From assembly GCF_003968755.1 (NCBI RefSeq), contig NZ_RYDL01000002.1, positions 310,001 to 374,000 of the forward strand: 64,000 nucleotides of DNA, given 5' to 3'. The DNA is from Flavobacterium sp. RSP15 (GTDB lineage: Bacteria; Bacteroidota; Bacteroidia; Flavobacteriales; Flavobacteriaceae). Each line of letters begins with the position of its first letter. Position 1 is the first letter of the stretch. The position numbers and the translations under genes are program-made. Shown one piece after another: positions 54,318-63,507 of the stretch. Under the pieces are notes generated by a model. That model was not told the DNA's origin and searched no databases. It saw nothing but the letters and a program-made list of their open reading frames with translations.

Positions 54318-55659
54318 CGTTAGTTTGAATCAGTTTTGTATTCATTTCTTTTTTTAGAAAATAGCCAGTTAGTATTGTTGATAAGATATCTGCAATTGGG
54401 AATGCAAACCACACTCCAAAAATACCTAAAAAATTTGGTAGAATGAGCACTAAAGGAATCAGGAAAAATCCTTGTTTACTTAACGTCAAAAGCAGTGCTT
54501 TTTTTGCCTTTCCTGCAGCTTGAAAATAAGCCGCACCAATGAGCTGTACAGCAATAATTGGCGAAGCCGCAAAAACCCAACGCAACGCTTCCGGAGTTTG
54601 GTCAATCACGAGTGGGTCTGTAGTAAAAATAGCAACGATAGGCTTTGCAAAGATTAGAATAACCACAAAAATTAGCGAGGCGAGAAATGCGGCATATTTT
54701 ATGGATAGTTGCACACTTTCTTTCACTCTTTCATAATTTCCTGCACCGTAATTGAAACCGGCAATTGGCAGAAATCCTTGCGTAATTCCCAGGATAGGAA
54801 ACAAGGAAAACATCAGCATTCGACTGATAATTCCATAAATAGCAACAGAATGTTCGCCGCCATACGTATATAAAGTATGATTCAGGATGATGGCTAAAAT
54901 GCTCACAACTCCTTGTCTTGAAAAAGTCACAAAACTCAACTCAGCGATTTCTTTGACAATGGGCATTTTAAATTTAAAATGCTTCATTTTCAGTTGAAGT
55001 TCACTTTTGAAAACAAAAAACCAAAGTACAAACAAGAAACAGGTAAAATAGGATATGGCAGTAGCCAAAGCAGCGCCAAACATACCTAAATCTAAGTATT
55101 TGATAAAAATAATATCCAATGCAATATTGACAAATGCAGGAATAATCATGGAGACCATCGCAAACTTGGCCTTGCCTTCGGCGCGAATCACGTTGTTTCC
55201 CATCATGCAAAGTGCCAAAAACGGAACGCTTATAATTATGGGAATAAAAAATTCTTTTGCGGGTTCCATTATGGCTCCTTTCGCGCCAAAAAGCATTAGC
55301 ATTTCGTCACTAAAAAAAAGACCAAATACCACAAAAACAGAAGCCAATAAAAAAGTCATCATGATTTGGTTGCCAAATGTTTGAAGTGCTTTTTCCTTGT
55401 GACTGGCTCCCAATGCTCTGGAAAGTACAGATCCTCCGCCCACACCAATCGTCATTCCCAGAGAAGAAATCAAAAAGGTGATGGGCAGAACTACGGTTAC
55501 CGCAGCAATGGCCAAAGAACCAATCCATTGTCCAACAAATATGGTATCAATCAAGATATTAACCGACATGAATAAAATCCCAATAGAAGACGGAACTGCC
55601 TGTTTTATCAAGAGTTTTTTAATGTCTTGTGTTCCTAGTTCATCGGCGGTAACAGTCAT
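54304..55659 (-). CDS. MATE-family multidrug efflux transporter
   Basis: 451 residues with about 12 membrane segments. Conserved MATE features include the N-terminal IKKLLIKQAVPSSIGILFMSVNILID, IGSLAIAAVTVVLPI, MTIGVGGGSVLSRALGA, and GFLPIAGFNYGAGNYERVKE in the second half. It exports cationic compounds with Na+ or H+ coupling at the inner membrane. Its position directly after hemH is common in Flavobacteria, but a heme-related cargo is unproven. The start is adjacent to the hemH stop. Confidence 0.9.
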   Translation of the reverse strand: MTVTADELGTQDIKKLLIKQAVPSSIGILFMSVNILIDTIFVGQWIGSLAIAAVTVVLPITFLISSLGMTIGVGGGSVLSRALGASHKEKALQTFGNQIMMTFLLASVFVVFGLFFSDEMLMLFGAKGAIMEPAKEFFIPIIISVPFLALCMMGNNVIRAEGKAKFAMVSMIIPAFVNIALDIIFIKYLDLGMFGAALATAISYFTCFLFVLWFFVFKSELQLKMKHFKFKMPIVKEIAELSFVTFSRQGVVSILAIILNHTLYTYGGEHSVAIYGIISRMLMFSLFPILGITQGFLPIAGFNYGAGNYERVKESVQLSIKYAAFLASLIFVVILIFAKPIVAIFTTDPLVIDQTPEALRWVFAASPIIAVQLIGAAYFQAAGKAKKALLLTLSKQGFFLIPLVLILPNFLGIFGVWFAFPIADILSTILTGYFLKKEMNTKLIQTNDGIL

Positions 55660-56715
55660 TTAAGAGTTAATTTTTTCGGAGTCAAGTTTAAGTGATGATG
55701 AAGCATTGGACCAGTTTGAAATCCAATTACTTACGGTTTTACACCAGTCGTCACCATCATTTAAACAAGGAATTGCTTTAAAATTTTCTCCTCCGTGAGC
55801 CTTAAATTCATGATTGGCTTCCATGGCAATTTCTTCCAAAGTTTCCAAGCAATCCGATACAAAAGCAGGCGTTACAACAGCCAGGTTTTTGATTCCTTTC
55901 TCGGGCATTTTGTTTACTTCAACGTCTGTATATGGTGTCAACCATTTGTCTCCGGCTAAGCGCGATTGAAAAGTCTGGCTGTATTTTCCTTCTGGAATTC
56001 CCAGCAATTTTACAACTTGTTTGGTCGTTTCATAACATTGATGGCGGTAACAAAACTCATGTGCCGGCGACGGGGTGTTGCAGCATGAACCGTCAATTTT
56101 ACAATGTGATTTTGTGATATCCGTTTTGCGAATATGACGCTCCGGAATTCCATGGTAGGAGAATAATAAATGATCATAGTCAAAACCTTCTAGATGACCT
56201 TTAATGGAATCAGCCAAGTTTTTGAGATAATCTGGTTTGTTGTAAAACGCAGGAACTATCGTGAATTTCATACCCGGAAAATACTTTTTACGGTACTCTT
56301 CGGCCAGTTCTATTATTGTGGTGGTAGATGCCATTGCATGTTGCGGGTACAAAGGAAAAAACAACACCTCGGTCACGCCTTTATCATGTAACTCTTGTAA
56401 GCCGGACAATAAGGATGGATTTCCGTAACGCATTGCTAGGGAAACGGGTACATCAACTAATTTTTGTACTTTTTCGTGCATTCTTTTGGAAATAACCACA
56501 AGTGGAGACCCTTCGTCCCACCATATTTTTGCGTAAGCGGCAGCAGATTTTTTAGGTCTTGTTTGCAAAATTATACCACGAACTAATAATGCTCGTAACA
56601 AAAACGGAACGTCAATTACGTATTTGTCCATTAAAAATTCATCTAAATACGATTTTACATCCTTTGGAGTTGGACTTTCCGGAGAACCTAAATTAACTAA
56701 TAATACACCTTTCAT
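55660..56715 (-). CDS. hemH: Ferrochelatase
   Basis: 351 residues. LLVNLGSPESPTPKDVKSYL at the N-terminus, LLFSYHGIPERHIR with the catalytic His (about 188), and the C-terminal VVTPAFVSDCLETLEEIAME are ferrochelatase signatures. It inserts Fe2+ into protoporphyrin IX in the last step of heme synthesis. First gene of a five-gene minus operon (hemH, MATE, HemJ-like, kinase, hydratase), with a TACTTTTG promoter 20 nt upstream. It is 99 nt from the AraC gene on the same strand. Confidence 0.95.
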   Translation of the reverse strand: MKGVLLVNLGSPESPTPKDVKSYLDEFLMDKYVIDVPFLLRALLVRGIILQTRPKKSAAAYAKIWWDEGSPLVVISKRMHEKVQKLVDVPVSLAMRYGNPSLLSGLQELHDKGVTEVLFFPLYPQHAMASTTTIIELAEEYRKKYFPGMKFTIVPAFYNKPDYLKNLADSIKGHLEGFDYDHLLFSYHGIPERHIRKTDITKSHCKIDGSCCNTPSPAHEFCYRHQCYETTKQVVKLLGIPEGKYSQTFQSRLAGDKWLTPYTDVEVNKMPEKGIKNLAVVTPAFVSDCLETLEEIAMEANHEFKAHGGENFKAIPCLNDGDDWCKTVSNWISNWSNASSSLKLDSEKINS

Positions 56716-56735
56716 GTTATCTTTTTTTGTTGGTA

Positions 56736-56743
56736 CAAAAGTA
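56736..56743 (-). promoter_or_regulatory. -7 promoter element of hemH
   Basis: Minus strand reads TACTTTTG, 20 nt before the hemH ATG. Confidence 0.6.
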
Positions 56744-56814
56744 AATAAACTTACTTTTTTATAAATTGCGATTAACTATTTTTTATTTATTGTTTAATAT
56801 ATGAAATCAATTGT

Positions 56815-57690
56815 TTATGACATATTTGGATTGATCGACATCAAGTATTTTTTGGGCGTAGTGGCAAATTTTTTCTTAAATGCCGCTATGAAATGGCTTC
56901 CGGTGCTGTAGCCAATTTTCAATCCTACTTCGTTTACATTATAGGAGCCGCTATCGAGTAATTTTCGAGCAAAATCCATTTTGTAGTCAAACAGAAAACC
57001 ATAAACGGTATCGCCATAAATTTGTTTGAAACCCATTTTTAGTTTCTTTAGATTCAGCCCTATTTCATCCGCCAATTCCTGTAATCCGGGTGGTTCAGCC
57101 ATATTGGCTATGATGATTTCTTTGGCTTTTTTAATTTTCATGACATTGTCCTCATCAATTAGAAACGGACATTGTTCTGCGTTTGGATCTTCAGTTCTAT
57201 TGAAATACAAACTCAATAATTCGTATCCTTTGCCTTTGTAATACAAGTTTTTTATGGAGGGATGCAAGTTATAATGAAACAATTGCGATAAAACAATCGC
57301 CATCGAGGGACTGATATTACCTTCGTTATAATATTTTTTGTCCTTATTATCTGCGCTTAAAAAAGTAATATAATCGGCTTCGGTCGAAAATAAAGCATGG
57401 AATTTTTTGATAGAAATAATCACAGAGATTACCCAAGAATTAGGTGCTAACTCCAGATTTAAAGGCAGTTCTTTTTGTGGGTTGTACAGCAACAATGATT
57501 TTTCCTCTTTCAGTTCCAAAGCATAATTGCCTTGGTTGAAAATGAATTTCGCTTTTCCTTTGATTCCAAAATGAAACTGAATCAAACCGCTGCCCACTTC
57601 CCGTTGCGCATTAAAAGAATCGTTGCTGTCATTCTGAAAGCGAATGAGTGTGAAATCATCCTCAATTTTTATAATTTCCTGAGAACCCAT
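56815..57690 (-). CDS. AraC-family transcriptional regulator
   Basis: 291 residues. An N-terminal ligand-type region (about 1-170) without a recognisable cofactor motif is followed by a C-terminal double helix-turn-helix: LQELADEIGLNLKKLKMGFKQIY and VNEVGLKIGYSTGSHFIAAFKKKFATTPKKYL (about 205-288), an AraC/PchR-type DNA-binding domain. It is divergent from hemA over a 228-bp spacer and upstream of hemH, so it probably controls heme genes in response to iron or heme. The effector is not known. Confidence 0.9.
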   Translation of the reverse strand: MGSQEIIKIEDDFTLIRFQNDSNDSFNAQREVGSGLIQFHFGIKGKAKFIFNQGNYALELKEEKSLLLYNPQKELPLNLELAPNSWVISVIISIKKFHALFSTEADYITFLSADNKDKKYYNEGNISPSMAIVLSQLFHYNLHPSIKNLYYKGKGYELLSLYFNRTEDPNAEQCPFLIDEDNVMKIKKAKEIIIANMAEPPGLQELADEIGLNLKKLKMGFKQIYGDTVYGFLFDYKMDFARKLLDSGSYNVNEVGLKIGYSTGSHFIAAFKKKFATTPKKYLMSINPNMS

Positions 57691-57758
57691 AGCGATATTT
57701 TTTTTAAATGAAAATGATATTCATCAAGTTATTTTATTTAGAACCACTTTAAATAAAG

Positions 57759-57779
57759 GAATTCAAACAACTTGAATTC
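57759..57779. promoter_or_regulatory. Inverted repeat, candidate operator between AraC gene and hemA
   Basis: GAATTCAA, ACAAC spacer, TTGAATTC is a perfect 8-bp inverted repeat in the divergent spacer. Its location about 107 bp before the hemA -7 element suits binding by the adjacent AraC-type regulator, but this is an inference. The rest of the spacer is AT-rich. Confidence 0.45.
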
Positions 57780-57885
57780 ATTACAAAAGTAGCCTTTTTT
57801 GCAGTATTCTGACCATTTGGAATTAAAAAATCACTGAGCGATACAAAAAGAACTTCTAGCGTTACTTTTATAAATACTATAGTGA

Positions 57886-57893
57886 TAATTTTG
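57886..57893 (+). promoter_or_regulatory. -7 promoter element of hemA
   Basis: TAATTTTG fits TAnnTTTG, 25 nt before the ATG. Confidence 0.55.
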
Positions 57894-57918
57894 CCTCACT
57901 TTTAGGAAAAGTGCAAAT

Positions 57919-59175
57919 ATGGAAAACAATAACACATCAAAGCATCATTATTTTTACTCCGTAGGATTAAGCTATAAAAAAGCAGATGCTGAGATTAGAG
58001 GAAAGTTTAGTTTAGATGCCGCAGCAAAAACGCGGGTTTTGGAACAAGCTAAGAATGAAGGAATAGAGAGTTTAATAGTTACTTCTACCTGCAACCGTAC
58101 AGAGATTTACGGTTATGCGGAACATCCGTTTCAATTGATCAAATTAATCTGCGAGAACAGTCAAGGCTCAGTTGAAGCTTTTCAAAAAGTGGGTTTTGTC
58201 TATAAAAATCAAGAAGCCGTCAGCCACATGTTTCGTGTGGGAACGGGTTTAGACAGTCAGATTCTGGGTGATTTTGAAATTATTGCCCAAATAAGAAACT
58301 CATTTTCACAATCAAAATCATTGGGCTTAGCCAATGCTTTTATGGAACGATTGGTGAATGCGGTGATTCAAGCCAGTAAAAAAATAAAAACCGATACCGA
58401 AATTAGTTCTGGAGCTACTTCGGTTTCTTTTGCTGCGGTTCGTTATATTATTAACAATGTGCAAGACATTGGGAACAAAAATATTCTATTGTTTGGTACT
58501 GGAAAAATTGGTAGAAATACGTGTGAAAATTTAGTAAAACATACTAAAAACGAACACATTACACTTATCAATAGAACCAAAGAAAAAGCAGAGAAACTAG
58601 CCGGAAAACTGAATCTAATTGTGAAAGATTATTCGGAACTGCATTTGGAACTACAAAAAGCAGATGTTGTTGTGGTAGCTACCGGCGCACAGAATCCTAC
58701 TATTGACAAAGCGATTCTGAATTTGAAAAAACCAATATTGATTTTGGATCTATCAATTCCTAAAAATGTAAATGAAAATGTCGAGGAATTAGAAGGTGTT
58801 ACGCTGATTCACATGGATTATTTGTCACAATTAACAGATGAAACTTTAGAAAATAGAAAAAAACACATTCCCGCTGCTGAAGCCATCATTGAAGAAATCA
58901 AAGAAGAATTTACTACGTGGACCAAAGGCAGAAAATTTGCCCCTACTATCAATGCTTTGAAAGCAAAATTGAATGCGATAAAAACATCCGAATTGGATTT
59001 TCAAAGCAAGAAAATTTCAAATTTCAACGAAGAACAAGCAGAGATTATCAGCAACAGAATTATCCAAAAAATAACTACACATTTTGCCAACCATTTGAAA
59101 GATGATGATACGATGGTGGATGAAAGCATCGATTGGATTGAGAAAGTTTTCAAAATAGGAGCGACTACAAAATAA
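57919..59175 (+). CDS. hemA: Glutamyl-tRNA reductase
   Basis: 418 residues. The catalytic Cys is in VTSTCNRTEIYGY (about 54-66), with substrate/tRNA region FRVGTGLDSQILGDFEI (about 111-127) and NADPH loop ILLFGTGKIGRNTC (about 191-204). It reduces Glu-tRNA to glutamate-1-semialdehyde, first step of the C5 tetrapyrrole route, so tRNA-Glu from gltX feeds heme synthesis. First gene of the hemACDE cluster. A 9-bp inverted repeat separates it from hemC. Confidence 0.95.
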   Translation: MENNNTSKHHYFYSVGLSYKKADAEIRGKFSLDAAAKTRVLEQAKNEGIESLIVTSTCNRTEIYGYAEHPFQLIKLICENSQGSVEAFQKVGFVYKNQEAVSHMFRVGTGLDSQILGDFEIIAQIRNSFSQSKSLGLANAFMERLVNAVIQASKKIKTDTEISSGATSVSFAAVRYIINNVQDIGNKNILLFGTGKIGRNTCENLVKHTKNEHITLINRTKEKAEKLAGKLNLIVKDYSELHLELQKADVVVVATGAQNPTIDKAILNLKKPILILDLSIPKNVNENVEELEGVTLIHMDYLSQLTDETLENRKKHIPAAEAIIEEIKEEFTTWTKGRKFAPTINALKAKLNAIKTSELDFQSKKISNFNEEQAEIISNRIIQKITTHFANHLKDDDTMVDESIDWIEKVFKIGATTK

Positions 59176-59189
59176 AATTTACACCATTA

Positions 59190-59226
59190 AGGAATTAAAT
59201 TTCATTAAAATAAACCTTTAATTCCT
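59190..59226. other. Hairpin between hemA and hemC
   Basis: AGGAATTAAA and TTTAATTCCT are complementary with a 17-nt loop, in the 71-nt hemA-hemC gap. It could be a weak terminator or a regulatory stem; there is no clear T-run. Confidence 0.5.
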
Positions 59227-59246
59227 CTTGGTTTGAAAAAATAAAA

Positions 59247-60167
59247 ATGGCAAACAAAACAATACGCATAGGAACCCGAGACAGTGAACTCGCACTCTGG
59301 CAAGCCCATACCGTCGAAAAAAAACTAAATGATTTAGGCTATAAAACCGAAATTATAGCGGTAAAATCGCAAGGAGATATTATCCTTGACAAACCACTTT
59401 ACGAATTAGGAATCACAGGCATTTTTACTAAAACACTTGATATTGCCATGATCAACGGTCAGGTTGATATTGCAGTGCATTCCATGAAAGATGTTCCTAC
59501 GGCTTTGCCAATAGGAATTGTACAGGCGGCAGTTTTGGAAAGAGCCAATACGTTAGATATCCTAGTGTACAAAGGAACCCTTGATTTTCGTAATGGAGCA
59601 GGAACAATTGCCACAGGCAGTTTGCGTCGTCAGGCACAATGGCTCAATAAATACCCCAACCATAAAGTAGTTGATTTACGTGGAAACGTCAATACGAGAA
59701 TGCAGAAATTGCAGGAAAGCGATTGGAACGGAGCCGTTTTTGCGGCAGCAGGTTTGGAAAGAATCAACTTGAAACCTTCTAATTATATCGACTTGGATTG
59801 GATGATTCCGGCGCCAGCTCAAGGCGCAATGGTGGTTGTTGCGATGGCAAAAGATGAATTTTGCAGAGAGGCCGTTTCTGAGTTAAATGATATTGATGCC
59901 GAGGTATGTACACACATTGAAAGACAGTTTCTGAAAACACTCGAAGGCGGTTGTACGGCACCAATTGGCGCTTTGGCAGTATTTACAGATGAGGAAATAG
60001 TATTCAAAGGCGTTTTGTTTTCAATTGATGGGAAACAAAAAATCGAAATAGAAAAAACCGTTCCGATGCAGGAATGGAAGAAATTAGGCTTTTATTGTGC
60101 CAAAGAAATTTTAGAAAATGGCGGAGCAGAATTGATGACAGCAATTAAAATTAATTTGAAGAAATAA
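59247..60167 (+). CDS. hemC: Hydroxymethylbilane synthase (porphobilinogen deaminase)
   Basis: 306 residues. The dipyrromethane cofactor Cys is in LEGGCTAPIGA (about 233-243). Upstream, KSQGDIILD, VDIAVHSMKDVPT and SLRRQAQWLNKYPN form the substrate-binding loops. It polymerises four porphobilinogen units to hydroxymethylbilane. The stop overlaps the hemD ATG by 1 nt (TAATG), so the two are co-translated. Confidence 0.95.
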   Translation: MANKTIRIGTRDSELALWQAHTVEKKLNDLGYKTEIIAVKSQGDIILDKPLYELGITGIFTKTLDIAMINGQVDIAVHSMKDVPTALPIGIVQAAVLERANTLDILVYKGTLDFRNGAGTIATGSLRRQAQWLNKYPNHKVVDLRGNVNTRMQKLQESDWNGAVFAAAGLERINLKPSNYIDLDWMIPAPAQGAMVVVAMAKDEFCREAVSELNDIDAEVCTHIERQFLKTLEGGCTAPIGALAVFTDEEIVFKGVLFSIDGKQKIEIEKTVPMQEWKKLGFYCAKEILENGGAELMTAIKINLKK

Positions 60168-60850
60168 TGAGCCAAACAAGCATTTTATCCACCAAAACAT
60201 TATCGGCAGAACAAAGGCAAGTATTTATTGATGCTAATTTTGATCTTTTGGAACAAGATTTCATCGAAATAAAAAACAACCTTTTCGAACTCAGTACCAT
60301 CAACAACAACTTAATTTTTAGCAGCCAAAATGCTGTTTTAAGTTTGATAGAACAAAACGGTTGGGAAGTTTTAAAGACTAAACCTGTTTTTTGTGTAGGG
60401 ATTAAAACCAAAGAATTACTGGAATTGCATGGCTTTACAGTTGATGTGTATTTAGATTATGCCTCTGAATTAGCCGAAATAATCACTTTAATTTACAATA
60501 AAGAAAGCTATACTTTTTTGAGCGGAAATTTGCGTAAAGAAACGTTGCCTGAAGCATTAAAAAGTGCCGGAATAATTTTTAATGAAATCGAAGTGTATCA
60601 AACAACACTAGCGCCTTTTAAAATATCAGACCAAGAAAATTTTGACGGAATTCTGTTTTTTAGCCCATCTGCCGTTGAAAGTTATTTGACAAATAATAAA
60701 ATCAAGAATGAAGTTTGTTTTTGCGTAGGCACTACTACAGCAGCAGCATTAGAAACAAAGAAAATTAAAAACATAGTAATTCCCGAAACACCAACTATCG
60801 AAGCCGTGATTTTGGAAGTTATTGAATATTATACACCGGAAAGCATCTAG
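60167..60850 (+). CDS. hemD: Uroporphyrinogen-III synthase
   Basis: 227 residues, HemD-like layout: two alpha/beta lobes with the domain-spanning segments [20 protein letters not shown] and [20 protein letters not shown] that bind the tetrapyrrole. HemD is poorly conserved, and the call leans on operon position. It closes hydroxymethylbilane to uroporphyrinogen III. Overlaps hemC by 1 nt and ends 22 nt before the hemE start. Confidence 0.9.
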   Translation: MSQTSILSTKTLSAEQRQVFIDANFDLLEQDFIEIKNNLFELSTINNNLIFSSQNAVLSLIEQNGWEVLKTKPVFCVGIKTKELLELHGFTVDVYLDYASELAEIITLIYNKESYTFLSGNLRKETLPEALKSAGIIFNEIEVYQTTLAPFKISDQENFDGILFFSPSAVESYLTNNKIKNEVCFCVGTTTAAALETKKIKNIVIPETPTIEAVILEVIEYYTPESI

Positions 60851-60872
60851 CAATCCGCTAAAATTTAAATAC

Positions 60873-61898
60873 ATGATCAAAAACGACCTATTTTTAAGAG
60901 CACTAAAAGGAGAAACAGTACAACGTCCGCCAGTTTGGATGATGCGTCAAGCCGGACGGTTTTTGCCGGAATTTATCGCATTGCGTGATAAATATGATTT
61001 TTTTACCCGTTGTCAGACTCCGGAATTAGCAGCCGAAATAACGATGATGCCAATTCGCAGAATTGCTCCGGATGCTGCCATTTTGTTTTCAGATATCTTG
61101 GTAATTCCACAAGCCATGGGAATTGAAGTGTTGATGAAAGAAAATTTCGGGCCGTTTTTACCAAATCCAATTCGTACGATTCAAGATGTGGAGAAAGTAA
61201 TTGTTCCAGATGTACATGAAACATTAGGGTACGTTTTTGATGCTATTAAATTGACCAAAGAAATGTTGAATGATGAGGTGCCATTAATTGGTTTTGCAGG
61301 TTCACCTTGGACAATTATGTGTTACGCGGTGGAAGGGAAAGGTTCTAAAAGCTTTGATATGGCCAAAGGATTTTGTTTCGAACATCCAGAAGCTGCTCAT
61401 GTTTTATTGCAAAAAATCACTGATACCACGATCTTATATTTGAAAGAAAAAGTGAAATCAGGAGTGGATGCTGTTCAAATTTTTGACTCTTGGGGCGGAA
61501 TGTTATCTCCAGTTGATTATCAGGAATTCTCTTGGAAATATATCAATCAAATCATTGAAGCTTTGGCTGATGATGCACCGGTTATCGTTTTCGGAAAAGG
61601 ATGTTGGTTTGCATTGAATGAAATGGGAAAAAGTAGGGCTTCGGCACTTGGTGTAGATTGGACGTGTTCTCCAAGAAATGCAAGATACTTGTCTGGCGGA
61701 AACATCACATTACAAGGAAATTTTGATCCTTCCAGATTGTTATCTCCAATTCCGGTTATTAAGAAAATGGTACATGAAATGATTGACGAATTCGGAAAAG
61801 ACAAATACATCGTGAATTTAGGTCACGGAATTTTACCAAATATTCCTGTGGATCACGCAAAAGCGTTTATTGATGCGGTGAAGGAGTACGGGAAATAG
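60873..61898 (+). CDS. hemE: Uroporphyrinogen decarboxylase
   Basis: 341 residues from [14 protein letters not shown] (ATG at 60873); the frame starts at 60822 inside hemD but that part is not needed. [17 protein letters not shown] is the N-terminal signature, and [20 protein letters not shown] and [10 protein letters not shown] match the family. It removes the four acetate carboxyls of uroporphyrinogen III. Last heme gene of the cluster; a hairpin element follows, then the accessory gene. Confidence 0.95.
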   Translation: MIKNDLFLRALKGETVQRPPVWMMRQAGRFLPEFIALRDKYDFFTRCQTPELAAEITMMPIRRIAPDAAILFSDILVIPQAMGIEVLMKENFGPFLPNPIRTIQDVEKVIVPDVHETLGYVFDAIKLTKEMLNDEVPLIGFAGSPWTIMCYAVEGKGSKSFDMAKGFCFEHPEAAHVLLQKITDTTILYLKEKVKSGVDAVQIFDSWGGMLSPVDYQEFSWKYINQIIEALADDAPVIVFGKGCWFALNEMGKSRASALGVDWTCSPRNARYLSGGNITLQGNFDPSRLLSPIPVIKKMVHEMIDEFGKDKYIVNLGHGILPNIPVDHAKAFIDAVKEYGK

Positions 61899-61928
61899 TA
61901 TACAGTAATTAGTGTTCAGTTTGCAGTC
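61899..61928. repeat. CAGT-type intergenic repeat after hemE
   Basis: TATACAGTAATTAGTGTTCA and following TTTGCAGTC, immediately after the hemE stop. Fourth copy of the dispersed CAGT element. Confidence 0.55.
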
Positions 61929-61936
61929 TTTACTGC

Positions 61937-61958
61937 AAGGTTTTTTTAACCTTGTAGG
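61937..61958 (+). repeat. 22-bp inverted repeat, left copy, flanking the accessory gene
   Basis: The reverse complement of this copy is identical over 22 of 22 positions to 63463-63484. The unit itself has a hairpin (CAAGGTT, T-run, AACCTTG), so it may also terminate hemE transcription. Confidence 0.85.
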
Positions 61959-61995
61959 GGTGTTTAATTATATGAAATTTTAAAAAACGTGGAAG

Positions 61996-63435
61996 ATGAG
62001 AAAGCCCTTAATTATTGGAGATAAAACATACCAATTCAAAAAAGATGCAATTAGTCATTATCGAACGATTTTAAATTCTTATGACTTTGGACAATCTTTG
62101 AATGAGGAGGATTTCAACGATATAGTTGATTTGTTTTTATTGGAGGATGATAATAATTCAGAAACAGATTCAGAAACTATTAATATAAAAGAAACTTTTA
62201 CTTTTGATAAAAATCATTTTTCTAATTATCAAATAGCAGTTTTAGAAAATGAAGATAAAAGATATATTAAGTGTCCGACAAGTAAAACTAAAATCATTAA
62301 CTATGAAAATGTTGAACAATTAAGTAGAGATATACAGATTTTTAAAAATGAAAGGTATTTTTGTATTATCGATGGAGACTTTATTTTTGGAGACTTTATC
62401 GAAACTTTTTTGGTATGTAGGAATATGAAAGCTAAAGAGTTAACTATTTCTACTTCATCTATGTCTCAACATAATGTTGACAGCCTTTATAGTTTATTGG
62501 AAGAGGGGTTCATTGAAAAATTAAATTTAATTGTATCCGACCGTTTTTTTACTTATGAAAGAGATAACCTCATAGAATATATTTATGAAACTTTAGATGT
62601 AGAAAAAAAGTTTCAATTATCCGTTTGCAATAATCAATCAAAGATAGTATTAATTCAAAGTGATGATAATGGAGGAAGAAAATACCTTATTCAAGGTTCT
62701 GCTAATTTGAATAGTTCTAATTGTATAGAACAATTTTCTATAGAAGAAAATGAAGAATTATTTGATTTCAATAAAATTGTCTTTGATGAAATAATAGAAA
62801 AGTTTAAAACTATAAATCATTTAAGGGACGTCGATTCTGACGAAGTTAGAGAAAATATAATTTTAGATGAAAGAGCAAGTTTTGATGAGTATTTTGAAAA
62901 GGAAATAGAAATAACTGATATTAAAGTTAGCCAAGTTCAATATGGCACAAAATGTTTTGAAATATTTTATGATGATTTGTCAAGCCATTACATTTCATAT
63001 TTAATGATTTTAAACAAGACAAAATATAATCCAGAAACTTTGTTTTACAAAGCTTGTAGAAATGCTATTCAAAAAGATATGCTTTTAGTAAAACAAGATT
63101 TTTTCAATGCCAATTCCGTAAAAGGATATGTAAAATGTCAAGAAACAAATGAATTGTCAAAATGGGAAGATTTAGCGGTTGACCATAGACAGCCGAATAC
63201 TTTCTCTGTAATACTTGATAGGTTTAAAGAAGTGAAAAATATCGACCTAGAAACAGTTGAATACACACTTGGAGAGAATAATTTTATTGTATTTAAAAAT
63301 CAAGACTTAACTACTGAATTCATCAATTATCATAAAGATAAAGCTAATTTAAGAGTAATAAGAAAAGAATGCAACTTAAGTCGAACAGGAATGGGAAGGC
63401 TGAAAAGAAGTGCGAAAGATTTAACTATTAAATAA
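61996..63435 (+). CDS. DUF3223-like / PLD-like / HNH-like three-part protein
   Basis: 479 residues, soluble, not a known family as a whole. N-terminus IIGDKTYQFKKDAISHYRTI (about 6-25) and the following NEEDFNDIVDLFL resemble DUF3223. The middle (about 85-270) resembles a phospholipase D-fold nuclease: NNQSKIVLIQS (about 213-223) where PLD enzymes have H-x-K, then YLIQGSANLNSSNCIEQF (about 230-247). The catalytic His seems replaced by Gln. C-terminal VKCQETNELSKW and AVDHRQPNTF (about 393-402) recall an HNH-type Cys/Asp-His pocket. It is very AT-rich and lies inside 22-bp perfect inverted repeats between hemE and a GNAT gene, so probably acquired. A defence or selfish-DNA role is a guess. Confidence 0.7.
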   Translation: MRKPLIIGDKTYQFKKDAISHYRTILNSYDFGQSLNEEDFNDIVDLFLLEDDNNSETDSETINIKETFTFDKNHFSNYQIAVLENEDKRYIKCPTSKTKIINYENVEQLSRDIQIFKNERYFCIIDGDFIFGDFIETFLVCRNMKAKELTISTSSMSQHNVDSLYSLLEEGFIEKLNLIVSDRFFTYERDNLIEYIYETLDVEKKFQLSVCNNQSKIVLIQSDDNGGRKYLIQGSANLNSSNCIEQFSIEENEELFDFNKIVFDEIIEKFKTINHLRDVDSDEVRENIILDERASFDEYFEKEIEITDIKVSQVQYGTKCFEIFYDDLSSHYISYLMILNKTKYNPETLFYKACRNAIQKDMLLVKQDFFNANSVKGYVKCQETNELSKWEDLAVDHRQPNTFSVILDRFKEVKNIDLETVEYTLGENNFIVFKNQDLTTEFINYHKDKANLRVIRKECNLSRTGMGRLKRSAKDLTIK

Positions 63436-63462
63436 TAAAGTCAGATAACAAAATAAAGAATA

Positions 63463-63484
63463 CCTACAAGGTTAAAAAAACCTT
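63463..63484 (-). repeat. 22-bp inverted repeat, right copy, flanking the accessory gene
   Basis: CCTACAAGGTTAAAAAAACC and TT; perfect inverse of 61937-61958. Together they enclose about 1.5 kb. Confidence 0.85.
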
Positions 63485-63507
63485 TCAGGAAAGAAAAAAT
63501 AAAACGA

